A stretch of 64,000 bases of DNA from Oligoflexales bacterium (GTDB lineage: Bacteria > Bdellovibrionota_B > Oligoflexia > Oligoflexales > RGVZ01). Location: contig CANFEB010000002.1 of the NCBI GenBank assembly GCA_947445775.1, forward strand, positions 62,001 to 126,000, written 5' to 3'. Both the position numbers and the translations under genes were made by a program. Within the stretch, counting starts at the first letter, position 1, and the number at the start of each line of letters is the position of its first letter. Shown here piece by piece: positions 24,486 to 35,340 of this stretch. Under the pieces are notes generated by a model that saw only the letters and a list, made by a program, of their open reading frames with translations, ran no database searches and was not told where the DNA came from.

Positions 24486-25825
24486 TGAATAAACGTTTGT
24501 ACTTTCAGCTCGACCTCTTGAAGGGTGCCCAAATCGGATGTTGCGGCATCGCGGATGATGACTTGCCAGTTGCCATTGGCTGGAAGTTTGCGCAATTGCC
24601 ACAGTGCCTTGACGGCAACGCCATCCATTCCAAAGGTCCGTTCGATCACCGTTGCGGGGCGAGATGCCGGATTGTCTGTGGGAGAGTCATCGGGTTTAGA
24701 GAAGTGGGACGAATTCCCGAGTGCTCCAAGATAAACCTCAGTGCCGTTTGGGTGGCGCATGCTTACGCGAAGGTCTCCAGGGTAAGTGTGCTCGATTTTG
24801 ACGCGGACTCCGATGGCTGCAATTTCGCCGCTCGAAAGAATATTGAGGTCCTGGGTGATGCCTGCGGGATCGTTGTCAGGAATTGGGGTTGCGAGCCCGG
24901 TGATTTTCGCAGCATGGATTTCCGTTGGGCGCTCGTCAATATCCAGATATTCAGCAAATACCGTGGATTTGGTCACGTCTTCTCCGCGGCAAGCGTCCTG
25001 GGCGCAGACGTTACTCTTGGAGCATCCATTCACATACTGGAAATCCCTTTCGCCACGAACAAGAATTCCTTCAATTTCCCTCGTCTCTTCATTGAAGACC
25101 GCTGACCCCGAATTGCCACCGTAGGTATCGAGGTTGGCGACAAAGAAAGGCTTGTCGGGATTGGAATTTCTGACACTTGCGTCACCGGCAACTTTGGTCG
25201 GCAGGCCGCTTGGATGACCGATGACGAGCAATTTAGTGTCGGATTTCGTTGCTCCCTGTTTTTTGTATTGAAGGGGCGTGCGACCCGCGACAGGACGATC
25301 GAGTCTAACAATGGCAAAGTCCGATTGGGTCTCGTCGTCAACTTCTTGGGCGATAATAGACTTGCAGGTGAAAACATTGTCGGACGGGACCGATGACAAA
25401 TCAGTCGTTGGTTCGTTATAGCCAAAGTCGAAGACGAACGAGGTGCTGTCACAACGGATCTGTGATGTCATGCAGTGGCCTGCCGTCACCAAAATATCGG
25501 GGCCAACGAGAAAGCCTGAACAAAATCCGGCTGTAGGTTGCTCCCTGAATGGCTCGTCCGCGCAAAGCTGCATGGCATCGCCAAAATTCTCTGAAGCAAC
25601 GTTCAAGTGACCGGCACGGGAGGCGTGAGGTGTCAGCTTTGAAGTTTCCATCAAGACTGCGGTAGAGCGGGCCAGAAGGCGCCAGCTCTCGGGTACCTTG
25701 GCATCATGAAGGTCTAGGCGGTTATCTTCGCCGTAGACCACTTCAGGGCGTGGATTTGCCGCCTGTGCCGTTGTAAATACAGTTGAGACAATCGCTAAGG
25801 CTGAAAGCAGCGTCCTTGCTGGCAT
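24482..25825 (-). CDS. Secreted trypsin-like protease with P-domain
   Basis: 447 residues. A signal peptide ends at AQA near residue 22. The chymotrypsin-fold triad is visible: His in VTAGHC (about 118), Asp in SDFAIVRLD (about 168) and Ser in YGGNSGSAVF (about 239). The last 130 residues (ITQDLNILSSGEI to the end, with HTYPGDLRVSMRHPNGTEV) match the proprotein-convertase P-domain, a beta-sandwich often fused to secreted proteases. Several Cys pairs (CADE, CSGF, GHC, CDS, CSKSNVCAQDAC) suggest disulfides. It is probably periplasmic or extracellular and could degrade host, prey or envelope proteins. It follows the gluzincin lipoprotein gene after 66 bases. Confidence 0.88.
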   Translation of the reverse strand: MPARTLLSALAIVSTVFTTAQAANPRPEVVYGEDNRLDLHDAKVPESWRLLARSTAVLMETSKLTPHASRAGHLNVASENFGDAMQLCADEPFREQPTAGFCSGFLVGPDILVTAGHCMTSQIRCDSTSFVFDFGYNEPTTDLSSVPSDNVFTCKSIIAQEVDDETQSDFAIVRLDRPVAGRTPLQYKKQGATKSDTKLLVIGHPSGLPTKVAGDASVRNSNPDKPFFVANLDTYGGNSGSAVFNEETREIEGILVRGERDFQYVNGCSKSNVCAQDACRGEDVTKSTVFAEYLDIDERPTEIHAAKITGLATPIPDNDPAGITQDLNILSSGEIAAIGVRVKIEHTYPGDLRVSMRHPNGTEVYLGALGNSSHFSKPDDSPTDNPASRPATVIERTFGMDGVAVKALWQLRKLPANGNWQVIIRDAATSDLGTLQEVELKVQTFIQ

Positions 25826-25891
25826 TTGAAACCCCTGATTTTACGAATTTTTCGAACGTTTTTTTAAGGGTAACCAAGGTTGGCCGCGTAG

Positions 25892-26785
25892 TCAAATTTC
25901 GTTGATGAAATTTTTTCGGACAAACAGGTTCAATACAGAGGAAACGTTTTTGACTGGAAGTTGATTCAGGATGAGGTAGCCGGGGGAACTCGGCCACGAT
26001 GGATCACGATTAAAACCAAATCCAGGAAGTTCGCGAATCAATTGTGGGTTGCTGCCAGTGGCGAGAAAGGCCAAGGCGTCAGCACAGGCTTCGTCAAAGG
26101 CTGCATCAAAGGCTGAGTCAAAGGTTTTGGCATTGGCGTTGGCATTGCGATGTGCGTGCACAACACGTAACTGATCAAGCACATGATGGCCCATTTCATG
26201 GGCATGAATGAACGGCGCATTCCACAGGTGAACAGTTCCCGGAAGATTTTTTGACGATGGATAAAGGGAAATTCGTGCCGTGCTGGGATCGTAGGATGCA
26301 TTGTCTGTGACGAATTTAGAAACCTTACCCCGTGCATCTTCATAGACGGGAAACAAATCAATAGAGACCGGCGGTAGTGCTTGCCCTGTCAATTCCAGAA
26401 ACGCGGGGGCTAGGGCAGCGTGCTGGGTGCTTACACTGGAAACAATTTCCTGAAGGATCGAATCCACCTGTTGAGAACCTTGGCAGTATACAATCGCAGT
26501 GGCGGGGCTCGCAATGGAGACAACTTTTGTTGCTGCTGTTGTGACGTGATGCCGTCCCCAAGTGATTTCCCGGACAGGACCGCTGGGGGCGAGGCACGGC
26601 ATTTTGATCATTGGGGAGTGCCGCGATGGGCTATTTGCCGGTAAATTTACGAATAGTTCAGGCGCGGGTTCTGCATCGCCTGGAAATCCGCGATTTAATG
26701 GCCCGCAGGCTGCCGGCAGAAATAACATCATAGATGCAATCGCGGGCATAGCCGCCGCCGTCAGAATTTTAATTTTCGCAGGCAA
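25892..26785 (-). CDS. HExxH zinc metalloprotease, likely lipoprotein
   Basis: 297 residues from TTG 26785, six bases after the rodA stop. The signal region ends in FLPAAC, a possible lipobox. HAHEMGHHVL near residue 194 gives the HExxH zinc motif, and FDEACADALAFL about 37 residues later supplies the third ligand, so it is a gluzincin. A 12-bp repeat between them makes an Ala/Asn/Phe/Asp-rich insert (NANANAK then SAFDAAFDEA). Family not named beyond this. It sits directly behind rodA in the elongation operon, so a role in cell-wall or envelope protein processing is possible, though context alone supports that. Confidence 0.7.
   Translation of the reverse strand: MPAKIKILTAAAMPAIASMMLFLPAACGPLNRGFPGDAEPAPELFVNLPANSPSRHSPMIKMPCLAPSGPVREITWGRHHVTTAATKVVSIASPATAIVYCQGSQQVDSILQEIVSSVSTQHAALAPAFLELTGQALPPVSIDLFPVYEDARGKVSKFVTDNASYDPSTARISLYPSSKNLPGTVHLWNAPFIHAHEMGHHVLDQLRVVHAHRNANANAKTFDSAFDAAFDEACADALAFLATGSNPQLIRELPGFGFNRDPSWPSSPGYLILNQLPVKNVSSVLNLFVRKNFINEI
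26088..26147 (-). repeat. 12-bp in-frame tandem repeat in the gluzincin gene
   Basis: Five 12-base units: three of type gctgcatcaaag, then two of type gcgttggcattg. They encode the Asn-Ala and Phe-Asp-Ala repeats lying between the HExxH motif and its Glu ligand. Confidence 0.8.
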
Positions 26786-26791
26786 TGGTTT

Positions 26792-28000
26792 TTAGCCCCG
26801 CAAAGTTTTGTTGGCGAATTTTGAAGCGAGGGCTCCAAACGGCTTCACCCGACGAAATAGCCCCAAATTCTCGCGATCGATCGATATCAGGGAGCCCAGG
26901 GCGATACACACGCTCAGATAAGCGGAGCCGCCATAGCTGAACAGTGGCAAGGGAATTCCAACGACCGGGAACATACCCAAAACCATCGAAGCGTTGATGA
27001 CAAACTCAAGAAACAAAAACGCCGTCAGGCCGATCCCAAGCAGGCTGGTGAACGAATCTTTAGCCTGGCGGGCGATTTCGAGGGCGACGTAACTCATGGC
27101 GCCAAACAAGACAAAGGTCAGAAAGGCTCCAGCGAAGCCGTGCTCCTCTGCGAATACTGAAAAGATGAAGTCCGTGTGTCGCTCGGGAAGAAATTGAAGC
27201 TGGGTTTGAGTCCCTTGCATGAAGCCCTTGCCCATGATTTGCCCACTGCCGACAGCCACCAGACTTTGGAGCGAATGGTAACCACTGCCCCCCGGGTCCA
27301 ATGCCGGATTGAAGAGGTTTAGGATGCGAAGTTTCTGGTAGTCGTGAAAGAGGCCGAACCAGGCGATGATGAGTAGGACCAATCCCGTGCTGGCCACGAT
27401 GATGATGCTTTTGCGGTCAACCTGGACAAAGGCGATTTGTGATACGGAAATCAGGACGCAAATCCCGGCGGTGCCCAGATCAGGCTGAGGAAAGATCAGC
27501 GCAAAAATCAATCCGATCATTCCGGCAAGCAACCACAGATCGCTTAACTTGTAGGCTGCGCGCAACTTGTTGGTGTAGAAAAATCGTGCTGTCACCAAGG
27601 CGGCGGTTACCTTTGCCAGTTCGGAAGGCTGACCACGGAAGCCGGCGAATTCAATCCAACGCTGGGAGCCGCCCGCGACATCCCCGATCACAAGGACAAT
27701 GGCCAGTAGGGTGCAGACGAAGCCAAAGATCCAGTAAGCGTAGGTGTTCAACGTGCGTGGCGCGATCAGCCATCCAAAGGTAAAGAACAGCCCAATTCCC
27801 AAGGCTGCATTGCGGATCTGAGAGTAAAAGAAGCTATTGCCGTCGGTGGCACTGTATAGATTCATCAGGCCAAGCATGACGAGAAGCGCAAAAATCACGC
27901 ACAGCATCCGCGTGTAGTGTTGATTGGACTCCCGGATGTCACTGCCCAGACTGAGGGCTGTGCCATCAAAGTCGCTGTTTGTCTTCCGGGTCTTCAGCAT
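26792..28000 (-). CDS. rodA: Rod shape-determining protein RodA
   Basis: 402 residues, about ten membrane helices. SEDS-family landmarks are present: a GGSQRWI segment, PSELAKV, QPDLGTAG, GSGGYHSLQSLVAVGSGQIMGKGF and LPERHTDFIFSVFAEEHGF, with the acidic residues needed for glycosyl transfer. RodA polymerises lipid II into glycan strands along the side wall together with PBP2, whose gene lies immediately upstream. ATG 28000 overlaps the end of mrdA by 35 bases and has GAGGAC seven bases upstream. Confidence 0.95.
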   Translation of the reverse strand: MLKTRKTNSDFDGTALSLGSDIRESNQHYTRMLCVIFALLVMLGLMNLYSATDGNSFFYSQIRNAALGIGLFFTFGWLIAPRTLNTYAYWIFGFVCTLLAIVLVIGDVAGGSQRWIEFAGFRGQPSELAKVTAALVTARFFYTNKLRAAYKLSDLWLLAGMIGLIFALIFPQPDLGTAGICVLISVSQIAFVQVDRKSIIIVASTGLVLLIIAWFGLFHDYQKLRILNLFNPALDPGGSGYHSLQSLVAVGSGQIMGKGFMQGTQTQLQFLPERHTDFIFSVFAEEHGFAGAFLTFVLFGAMSYVALEIARQAKDSFTSLLGIGLTAFLFLEFVINASMVLGMFPVVGIPLPLFSYGGSAYLSVCIALGSLISIDRENLGLFRRVKPFGALASKFANKTLRG

Positions 28001-29918
28001 TTGAGCTGTCCTCTGCTTCGCGAACGGTCTGGGCCGCGGCTGCGGCTGCAGCGACGGGAGTGCGTTGTTTTTTCAGGCGCCAATATTGATTCAGAATTTT
28101 TCCGGCTATCGGTGCTGCTGAGGCGCCGCCTCCACCAATGCTGTCGTTTTCGCTGACCACAGCCACGACGATTTCCGGGTCTTCAACTGGGGCAAAAGCG
28201 GCAAACATGGCGTGTTCTTTCCACTTCATGCTGACGTCGCGCTGGTTGTGATTTTTTTTGAGGCTGACAACTTGCACGGATCCTGTTTTACCGGCAATGC
28301 GCACACCCTCAACCCGGGCCCGTTTGCCGGTGCCCTGTTCGTCCATCACCACGGATTCGAGCCCCTCGCGCACGGCGGCATAGGTCGCAGGGGATATGTA
28401 GGGGACGGTGCGAATCAACTGTGGCGATTCCTCGAGGATCAATTTACCAACGTGGCTGACCACCTTGTTGACGATTTGCGGCTTCCAGATACTTCCGCCG
28501 TTGGCAATCGTGGCATACAAGGAAGCCAGTTGGATAGGGGTGACCAAGTTGTAGCCCTGTCCGATGGCAATGGGCGGCGTTTCTCCGGGGGCCCAGGGCA
28601 ACCGGTGCGTTAGTTTTTTCCAAGCGGTGGTAGGGACCAATCCCGGCCGCTCCATATTGAGGGGCAGTCCGAGTCGCTGGCCAAGCCCAAGGGCTCGTGC
28701 GTATTTAGCGATGCGATCCACTCCGAGTTCAACGCCAACGCGGTAGAAGTACACGTCGCAGGACCTCATCAAGGCTTCGCGCATGTTGACTTGACCGTGA
28801 CCTTCGCGGATGTGGCAATGAAAGACTTGATTTCCAGTGGTGAAGTGTCCAGGACAAAAAAACCGCGATTGGGGATCCACAACTTTTTCTTCAAGGGCAG
28901 CCAAGGCAACGACGGCCTTGTAAGTTGATCCGGGCGGGAATTCACCGCCGGTAGTTTTGTCTAGAAACGGGTGGTAGGGATCGCTCAGCAATGCGCGCCA
29001 TTCCTCGCCACTCAGGCCAACCTGGTAAATGGAGGGATCGAATCCTGGTTCGCTGACGATGGAAAGTATCTGGCCGTTTTTTGGATTCATGACGACCACG
29101 GCGCCGTATTTTCCACGGAAGGCATCGACCGTGGTTTTTTGAAGTTCGGCATCGATCGTCAGAATGATGTCATCACCCGGTATAGCCGCAACTTCCGGCA
29201 GGTTCCACCGGTCGCGATCAAACAGGTGGGATTGGCGGCCGAAGGCATCGACCTGGATCATGCGGTACCCGCGCTTACCGCGCAGGTGTGGTTCCCACCG
29301 GGCCTCGATGCCTTGTTTGCCGATCAAATCCCCCATCATGTAGGGGTTTTCATTGTTGTGGCGATTAAGTTCTTCGAGTTTGGATTTGTTGATTTCGCCA
29401 AGGTAGCCCAATAAATGTGCAGGCGTGTCAGGCTGATAATCGCGACGCGGGGCAACACTGATGTCGATACCAGGCAGGAAAACCCTGTTGGATTGTACGG
29501 TCGAGACTTCGTGGATGGAAAGATTGCGTTTCAAGTTGATGGGCAGGAATTTTGGTTGGCCGGCAGAAAGTTGCAGGCGTTTTTCAAATGTCGCAATCGG
29601 AACATGCAAAAGGCGAGATAGGACTTTGAAGGTTGTTTCCTTGTCCTTTACGTATTGGGGAATATACGCCAGGTCGAAAAACGGCCGGTTGCCGAGCAGC
29701 ACCTGGCCATAGCGGTCCAAGATAATTCCGCGGGGGGAAGGAATCTCGATTTTACGGATCCTATTGTTCTCGGAGATGCGCCGGTAATATTCTCCGCGAT
29801 AAACCTGCACGAACCACAGCCGCAAAATTAGGATGGAGGTCATTCCAACCAGAACGACGGATGCCCAAAAAAAGCGGTTTTCGACGACAACCGATTCGCG
29901 GCGAAAGATTTTTTTCAT
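27966..29918 (-). CDS. mrdA: Penicillin-binding protein 2
   Basis: 650 residues. One N-terminal membrane anchor (about 18-38), the PBP dimerisation region (RKIEIPSPRGIILDRYG), then a transpeptidase domain with SxxK in PGSTYK near 328, SxN-type SCDVYFY and KTG in IAGKTGSV. It crosslinks peptidoglycan in the elongation complex with RodA and MreBCD. The C-terminal tail is Ala-rich (TPVAAAAAAAQT) and partly encoded in the region shared with rodA. It starts in an ATGA overlap with mreD. Confidence 0.95.
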   Translation of the reverse strand: MKKIFRRESVVVENRFFWASVVLVGMTSILILRLWFVQVYRGEYYRRISENNRIRKIEIPSPRGIILDRYGQVLLGNRPFFDLAYIPQYVKDKETTFKVLSRLLHVPIATFEKRLQLSAGQPKFLPINLKRNLSIHEVSTVQSNRVFLPGIDISVAPRRDYQPDTPAHLLGYLGEINKSKLEELNRHNNENPYMMGDLIGKQGIEARWEPHLRGKRGYRMIQVDAFGRQSHLFDRDRWNLPEVAAIPGDDIILTIDAELQKTTVDAFRGKYGAVVVMNPKNGQILSIVSEPGFDPSIYQVGLSGEEWRALLSDPYHPFLDKTTGGEFPPGSTYKAVVALAALEEKVVDPQSRFFCPGHFTTGNQVFHCHIREGHGQVNMREALMRSCDVYFYRVGVELGVDRIAKYARALGLGQRLGLPLNMERPGLVPTTAWKKLTHRLPWAPGETPPIAIGQGYNLVTPIQLASLYATIANGGSIWKPQIVNKVVSHVGKLILEESPQLIRTVPYISPATYAAVREGLESVVMDEQGTGKRARVEGVRIAGKTGSVQVVSLKKNHNQRDVSMKWKEHAMFAAFAPVEDPEIVVAVVSENDSIGGGGASAAPIAGKILNQYWRLKKQRTPVAAAAAAAQTVREAEDSSNAEDPEDKQRL

Positions 29919-30484
29919 CCCACCTGATCCTCAGGGGGAAGGCTGTGGTTGGTCGTGCGGGCAAAGAATACACCGATTGCTGTTGCGATCGCTGTTCGCA
30001 AGATCTGGGAGAGTGCATAGCGCCAATCGAGACGACCTGGATCCTGAGTCACGGCGATCACAAGGGTTTCAATGGCAATGACCCATGCCATGCATGAAAT
30101 CAGGGTTACGGTCCACGGACCGATGTGACGCCACGATAAAGTATAGCGGATAAAATTCAAGGTCACGGCGGCGCTCCAATAAGCTGACATGTACATGCCG
30201 GCCGGCGCTGTTGACCTAGTTTCTTGGAGCAATCCGGCGATAATGGCTAGAGGCAGCGACTTGTGCAGCGGAGCAAAGATAAAAAAAACAAATAGCCACG
30301 GAGTCAGGATGTCGATCCGCAGGGCACCAAGGGTTTGGTGGGGAATTATGGTGTGTTCAATCGCTGCCAACATGCACAGATGCAATAAATCCAGCAGGAA
30401 ACTTCCGGAATCCGGGCGTGGCCACAAGGCGCCCGCAAGTTTTTGCAGGGCTGACTGGTCGGAGGTCTCTAATACTCTTTCCAT
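29915..30484 (-). CDS. mreD: Rod shape-determining protein MreD
   Basis: 189 residues with about five hydrophobic helices after a 30-residue polar N-terminus (MERVLETSDQSALQKL). Sequence conservation in MreD is low, so the call rests on size, membrane pattern and position between mreC and mrdA. It links MreC and the elongation enzymes in the inner membrane. A G-rich stretch (GGGGGGG) lies just before the start and acts as RBS. ATGA coupling to mrdA. Confidence 0.88.
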   Translation of the reverse strand: MERVLETSDQSALQKLAGALWPRPDSGSFLLDLLHLCMLAAIEHTIIPHQTLGALRIDILTPWLFVFFIFAPLHKSLPLAIIAGLLQETRSTAPAGMYMSAYWSAAVTLNFIRYTLSWRHIGPWTVTLISCMAWVIAIETLVIAVTQDPGRLDWRYALSQILRTAIATAIGVFFARTTNHSLPPEDQVG

Positions 30485-30496
30485 ATGGGCCCCCCC

Positions 30497-31384
30497 TTAT
30501 CCGTTTCCGCTTTTTAGCGTGCGTTCAAGCCAGTCCGGTCCGGCAGTCTCCACGATCTTTTCCAGTTCGGGATCCAATTGATGCAACACCATGACTTCTT
30601 CGATGCGACGATAATCCACCCACGGTTCAACCGTGATGATTTGTGAAACGTTGTCCGACTCGTATGTGATCCGCATCACCCGGCCGACAGGCAATCCCTT
30701 GGGAAAGCCGCCAACGATGCCAGACGTGATGATGGTGTCGCCGATGCGGATTTCGGCGCCTTTTTGGAGGTTAAGCCGGCAGAGGTCGCTGGTGAAACCA
30801 TTGAGCACGCCTCGCACCCGTGTTCGTTGTAGGAGGACGTCCAGGTTGAAGTCAAAGTCGACCATGAGTTGGACATCCGACTCCTTAAGGCCCGTCCTGA
30901 TGACGCGCCCGATGATTCCATTGGGTGCGATGACCGGCATTCCGGCTTTTACGCCGTCAAGGCTCCCCCGGCTGATTCTGAGGGCTTTGAACAAGTTGTT
31001 GACTCGGGTACCGATAACCTCTGCCACCAGCATTTTTTCCGGCTGCAGTTCGGACAATCCCAAGAGTTGACGTAACCGCGTTGTCTGGCGGACCTGTTCC
31101 TCATAATCCATGAGTTTGGTTTGCAGGATCGCAATTTTTGCTTGGAGTTTTTGATTCTCTTGAGCTGCGCCTGACAGGGCAATATAGGACTGCCAGATAT
31201 CGGAAAGGTTGGTGACGAATCCATGCCAGATCGAAATCGCTGGATGGATGACTTCCTGGCCGACAAGGGCGTTCACCCGGTCGCCGCGCCATGGCTTCAT
31301 AGAAGAAGACATGAAAAAAAACGGGGCCAGAACAGCGCTGGCGATCAAGGCTACTTTTTGAAGGTGGCTTTGACGTGTCGTCAT
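30497..31384 (-). CDS. mreC: Rod shape-determining protein MreC
   Basis: 295 residues. A short cytoplasmic N-terminus, one membrane helix (about 10-28), a coiled coil (ENQKLQAKIAILQTKLMDYEEQV) and the two beta-barrel region with VIGTRVNNLFKALRISRGSLDGVKAGMPVI and GIIGRVIRTG, all usual for MreC. It forms the periplasmic scaffold that activates PBP2. It lies 53 bases downstream of mreB and 12 bases upstream of mreD. Confidence 0.94.
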   Translation of the reverse strand: MTTRQSHLQKVALIASAVLAPFFFMSSSMKPWRGDRVNALVGQEVIHPAISIWHGFVTNLSDIWQSYIALSGAAQENQKLQAKIAILQTKLMDYEEQVRQTTRLRQLLGLSELQPEKMLVAEVIGTRVNNLFKALRISRGSLDGVKAGMPVIAPNGIIGRVIRTGLKESDVQLMVDFDFNLDVLLQRTRVRGVLNGFTSDLCRLNLQKGAEIRIGDTIITSGIVGGFPKGLPVGRVMRITYESDNVSQIITVEPWVDYRRIEEVMVLHQLDPELEKIVETAGPDWLERTLKSGNG

Positions 31385-31437
31385 GGCTGAACTGCCCCTA
31401 ATTTAAACATCCACTAATATTCAGTGATCGGAAAACC

Positions 31438-32490
<1,053 letters not shown>

Positions 32491-32597
32491 TCAGGGTCTG
32501 AGCAGATGCATCGCAGGGGCCGAATTACGTTCTTGGATCATTTAGGTATTAATCGTCGTTAACACGCTATAGCATTTTGTGCTACACGTTATGTCTA

Positions 32598-32626
32598 CTT
32601 ATTTCCTATCTGAGCAGAAATGACAA
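32598..32626 (-). promoter_or_regulatory. mreB: Possible mreB operon promoter
   Basis: On the minus strand TTGTCA (32621-32626), a 17-base spacer and AATAAG (32598-32603) resemble a housekeeping promoter and would give a leader of about 120 bases before mreB. The -10 is a partial match only. Confidence 0.3.
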
Positions 32627-32641
32627 GAAAGGACTCTCTCA

Positions 32642-34279
32642 ATGCTGCGCTGGAAGAATACGGGACTCAAGCATATCGACGCTGCGAGCGGAAAAAAAAT
32701 TCTGAGGAATTCGGGCGCTTATACCACACTCCTGGTGGCAGTCATCGCTATGAGCTTTTTCGGGGTTTGTGACCCGAATGGCGGTATGCGGGCACCGGCT
32801 GGATCTGCTGCAAAAGTAGGCAGCGATGCGATTTCGGGCAACGACTTCCGTCGCGCTTATCAGGATTCTTATCAACGCCTCCAGTCACAGTTTAAGGACG
32901 GGTTTGACCCGGCCACCTTCCGCCTCGCCCATGGGGTGCTGCGGCAGTTGATCGACGAGAGAATTTTATTTGCTGAGGCCGTTAAAGTGGGGATGCAGGT
33001 CAGTGACGACGAAATTGCCCGGCTTTTGACCGATGCTCAGGCCTTCAAAGACGAAAAGGGAGCTTTTTCAAGTGAGGCATTCAAAAATTACCTCCGGTCC
33101 AAACGTTATAGCGAGGCTTCTTTCCAAGACGAAATTCGTCGTTCGTTGACCGTTCAACGGTTTCGCGATCTGGTGTCTCGCTCCAATTTCGCTAGCGAAG
33201 CTGCTGCCGTGCAGGAATATGCCCTTACGGAGACCAAGCTCGATGTCGAATTCCTGAAGTTTTCAGCGACGGATGTCAAGGTCAGCGTCACCGAGGCTGA
33301 CGTGGCAAAATTTGCCACATCTGACGACGGCAAAAAGAAAATCAAAGAATATTTTGACGGGCACACGTCGGAGTTCAATTCCGAAGCCCAGGTTCGTGCT
33401 CGCCACATCCTCGTCGGCTTTGAGGGGACTAGAAGTGCATCGGCCGATGCGGCCAAACGCAAAAAAGAAACGGCTCGCCAGCGTGCGGCTGAGGTCCTGG
33501 CCAAGGTTCGTGCCGCCGGGGCTGATTTCGCCAAGATTGCCCGGGAATTTACCGATGAGGCCGCCGGCAAGGGCAAGGGTGGGGATTTGGGTTTTTTCTC
33601 TCGCGAAATGATGGTCAAGGAATTCGCTGATGCAGCCTTTTTGCTGCGATCGGGACAAATCAGCGAGATTGTGGAATCGCCTTTTGGCTTTCACGTGATC
33701 AAGGCCGAGGAATTGAAGGCTGCCCGTCATGAGGCACTGGAAGAGGCGTCACCTGGCATTGCCCGCAAACTTCTGGCCGAGGAATCCCGCCCGGCCCTCG
33801 TCAAGGCCCAGGTAGACCGGCTGGCCGCTGCCACCGCCAAGGGTGGTAATGACCTGGAGCAGATCCGCAAGGAATTTGGCATGACATGGAAGGCCACCGG
33901 AGAGTTCGGGCAGACGGCCAAGGTCGTTCCTGAAATTGGCAGTGAAAACAGTGTGTTGGCCGCTGTATTTGCCCTGTCAACGCCGGGACAGACGGCCCAG
34001 AAATTGCTGGAAAGCCGCGGTGCCCATTTTGTTTTACGTCTGAAGAAAAAAACAGCCCCCGATATGGCCAAGTTGACCCCTGCAAAGAAGGCTGAATTGC
34101 ACCGCAGCGAATCAGGGGCATTCGGAAATGCATACCTGACTTCTATGGAGAAAAGCCTCCGCGAAGATTTGCAGAAACGTGGCAGGATCTGGGAAAATCC
34201 AGATTACTTGCAGGTGGACAGCCGCAAGGAAGTCGCTGATATCGGCGGCGATGGCATGCCTGTGGATGCAGGCGGCTGA
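32642..34279 (+). CDS. PpiD/SurA-like peptidyl-prolyl isomerase
   Basis: 545 residues. One membrane helix near 27-45 anchors it to the inner membrane. A SurA-N-like helical region follows (GNDFRRAYQDSYQRLQ, VLRQLIDERILF), then a parvulin domain at about 250-350 with ARHILVGF, FTDEAAGKGKGGDLGFF and SPFGFHVIK. The architecture is that of PpiD, which helps periplasmic proteins fold as they leave the Sec channel. ATG 32642 follows AAAGGAC. The NAD kinase gene starts 9 bases after its stop, so the two are probably co-transcribed. Confidence 0.87.
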   Translation: MLRWKNTGLKHIDAASGKKILRNSGAYTTLLVAVIAMSFFGVCDPNGGMRAPAGSAAKVGSDAISGNDFRRAYQDSYQRLQSQFKDGFDPATFRLAHGVLRQLIDERILFAEAVKVGMQVSDDEIARLLTDAQAFKDEKGAFSSEAFKNYLRSKRYSEASFQDEIRRSLTVQRFRDLVSRSNFASEAAAVQEYALTETKLDVEFLKFSATDVKVSVTEADVAKFATSDDGKKKIKEYFDGHTSEFNSEAQVRARHILVGFEGTRSASADAAKRKKETARQRAAEVLAKVRAAGADFAKIAREFTDEAAGKGKGGDLGFFSREMMVKEFADAAFLLRSGQISEIVESPFGFHVIKAEELKAARHEALEEASPGIARKLLAEESRPALVKAQVDRLAAATAKGGNDLEQIRKEFGMTWKATGEFGQTAKVVPEIGSENSVLAAVFALSTPGQTAQKLLESRGAHFVLRLKKKTAPDMAKLTPAKKAELHRSESGAFGNAYLTSMEKSLREDLQKRGRIWENPDYLQVDSRKEVADIGGDGMPVDAGG

Positions 34280-34288
34280 GGAACAGCA

Positions 34289-35221
34289 GTGGTTGACCGC
34301 CCATTGAAATCTACTGTGCTGTCTACTGTGAACTTGCTAGTGGTTCGCAAGACCACAAACCTCGAGTGGCATGGGGGAGTCATCCGGCGGGAAGTTGCCG
34401 CCGGACGCATGCCAGCAGAGGATTTGGCCAGGTTGCAGCGGGCCCACGATGAGCATTATCAGACCCTCGATGGGCTTCGTGCCAGACTTCTGAGCCAGCA
34501 AATCGCTTTTGTCGAGATCACGCGGGAGTGCGATTGGCCACGATCCCAGAAATTCGATGCTGTGGTTACCGTTGGTGGCGATGGCACCTTGTTGGCTGCC
34601 AGTCACAGCGTATTAGATGACACTTTGACCGTTGGAGTGCGCTCTTCGCGCTCAAGCGTTGGCCATCTGTGCGCCTACGACGGCGCTAGTCTGGACCTCT
34701 TGGTAGAAGATTTGAAGGGGCGCCGCTGCCGGACCAAGCGGGTCACGCGCATCAAGGCTATGATCCGGCGTGCCGGATCAACGGAAACCCTGGAAACCGA
34801 ACCAGTGCTGAATGATTTTCTCTATTGCAATCTGAATCCAGCGGCGACCACTCGCTACTTGTTGCGGATCAACGACCACGTTGAAGAGCAAAAATCGTCG
34901 GGCATCTGGGTGGCGACGGCCGTAGGCAGTTCGGCGGCCATCGCCGGGGCCGGGGGGCAAACGGTGCCCTGGAGCGACCGCAGGATTCAATTTCGCGTCC
35001 GCGAGGTTTTTTCCGGTGGTCGTATGAAGCCTGACGTCACCAGCGGTTTTTTTGACCCCACAAAAGACACGACGGAAATTGAAAACCGCAGCGAACGGGC
35101 GTTTCTGGCCCTCGATGGCCAGCATGGGGAAGTCCCTTTGAATCTTGGAGATACTGTTCGTTTTTGTGCGGCCCCTGAATTGGTTTTGGCGGTTGCAGAG
35201 GCAGCCGCGCCCGCTAACTGA
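34289..35221 (+). CDS. NAD kinase family protein
   Basis: 310 residues from GTG 34289 (GAGGAA upstream). VTVGGDGTLLAAS near residue 96 is the NAD kinase GGDGT motif; a SSGIWVATAVGSSAAIAGAGG block matches the substrate loop, usually with GSTAY. The NE motif reads LNDFLYCN, a Glu-to-Asp-type variant. NAD kinase makes NADP from NAD and ATP in the cytoplasm. The deviations from the E. coli enzyme resemble the more divergent group that includes mitochondrial NADK2, so activity is likely but the subgroup is open. No other nadK-like gene is in the window. Confidence 0.78.
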   Translation: MVDRPLKSTVLSTVNLLVVRKTTNLEWHGGVIRREVAAGRMPAEDLARLQRAHDEHYQTLDGLRARLLSQQIAFVEITRECDWPRSQKFDAVVTVGGDGTLLAASHSVLDDTLTVGVRSSRSSVGHLCAYDGASLDLLVEDLKGRRCRTKRVTRIKAMIRRAGSTETLETEPVLNDFLYCNLNPAATTRYLLRINDHVEEQKSSGIWVATAVGSSAAIAGAGGQTVPWSDRRIQFRVREVFSGGRMKPDVTSGFFDPTKDTTEIENRSERAFLALDGQHGEVPLNLGDTVRFCAAPELVLAVAEAAAPAN

Positions 35222-35340
35222 GGAATCTTCATGCCCGTTGCCTCAGGCCCTTGAATTAAATCTTTCCAAACTTCTGCCGAAGCCTCCTTCAGTGAGACTG
35301 CCGTGCGTCACGGTGCTGACCCAACTGGAGGAAAATTTAC

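Noticed and set aside
31385-31437. Terminator between mreB and mreC
   Set aside because: A weak inverted repeat (CACTAATATTCAGTG) exists but no T-run follows; the genes are normally one operon.
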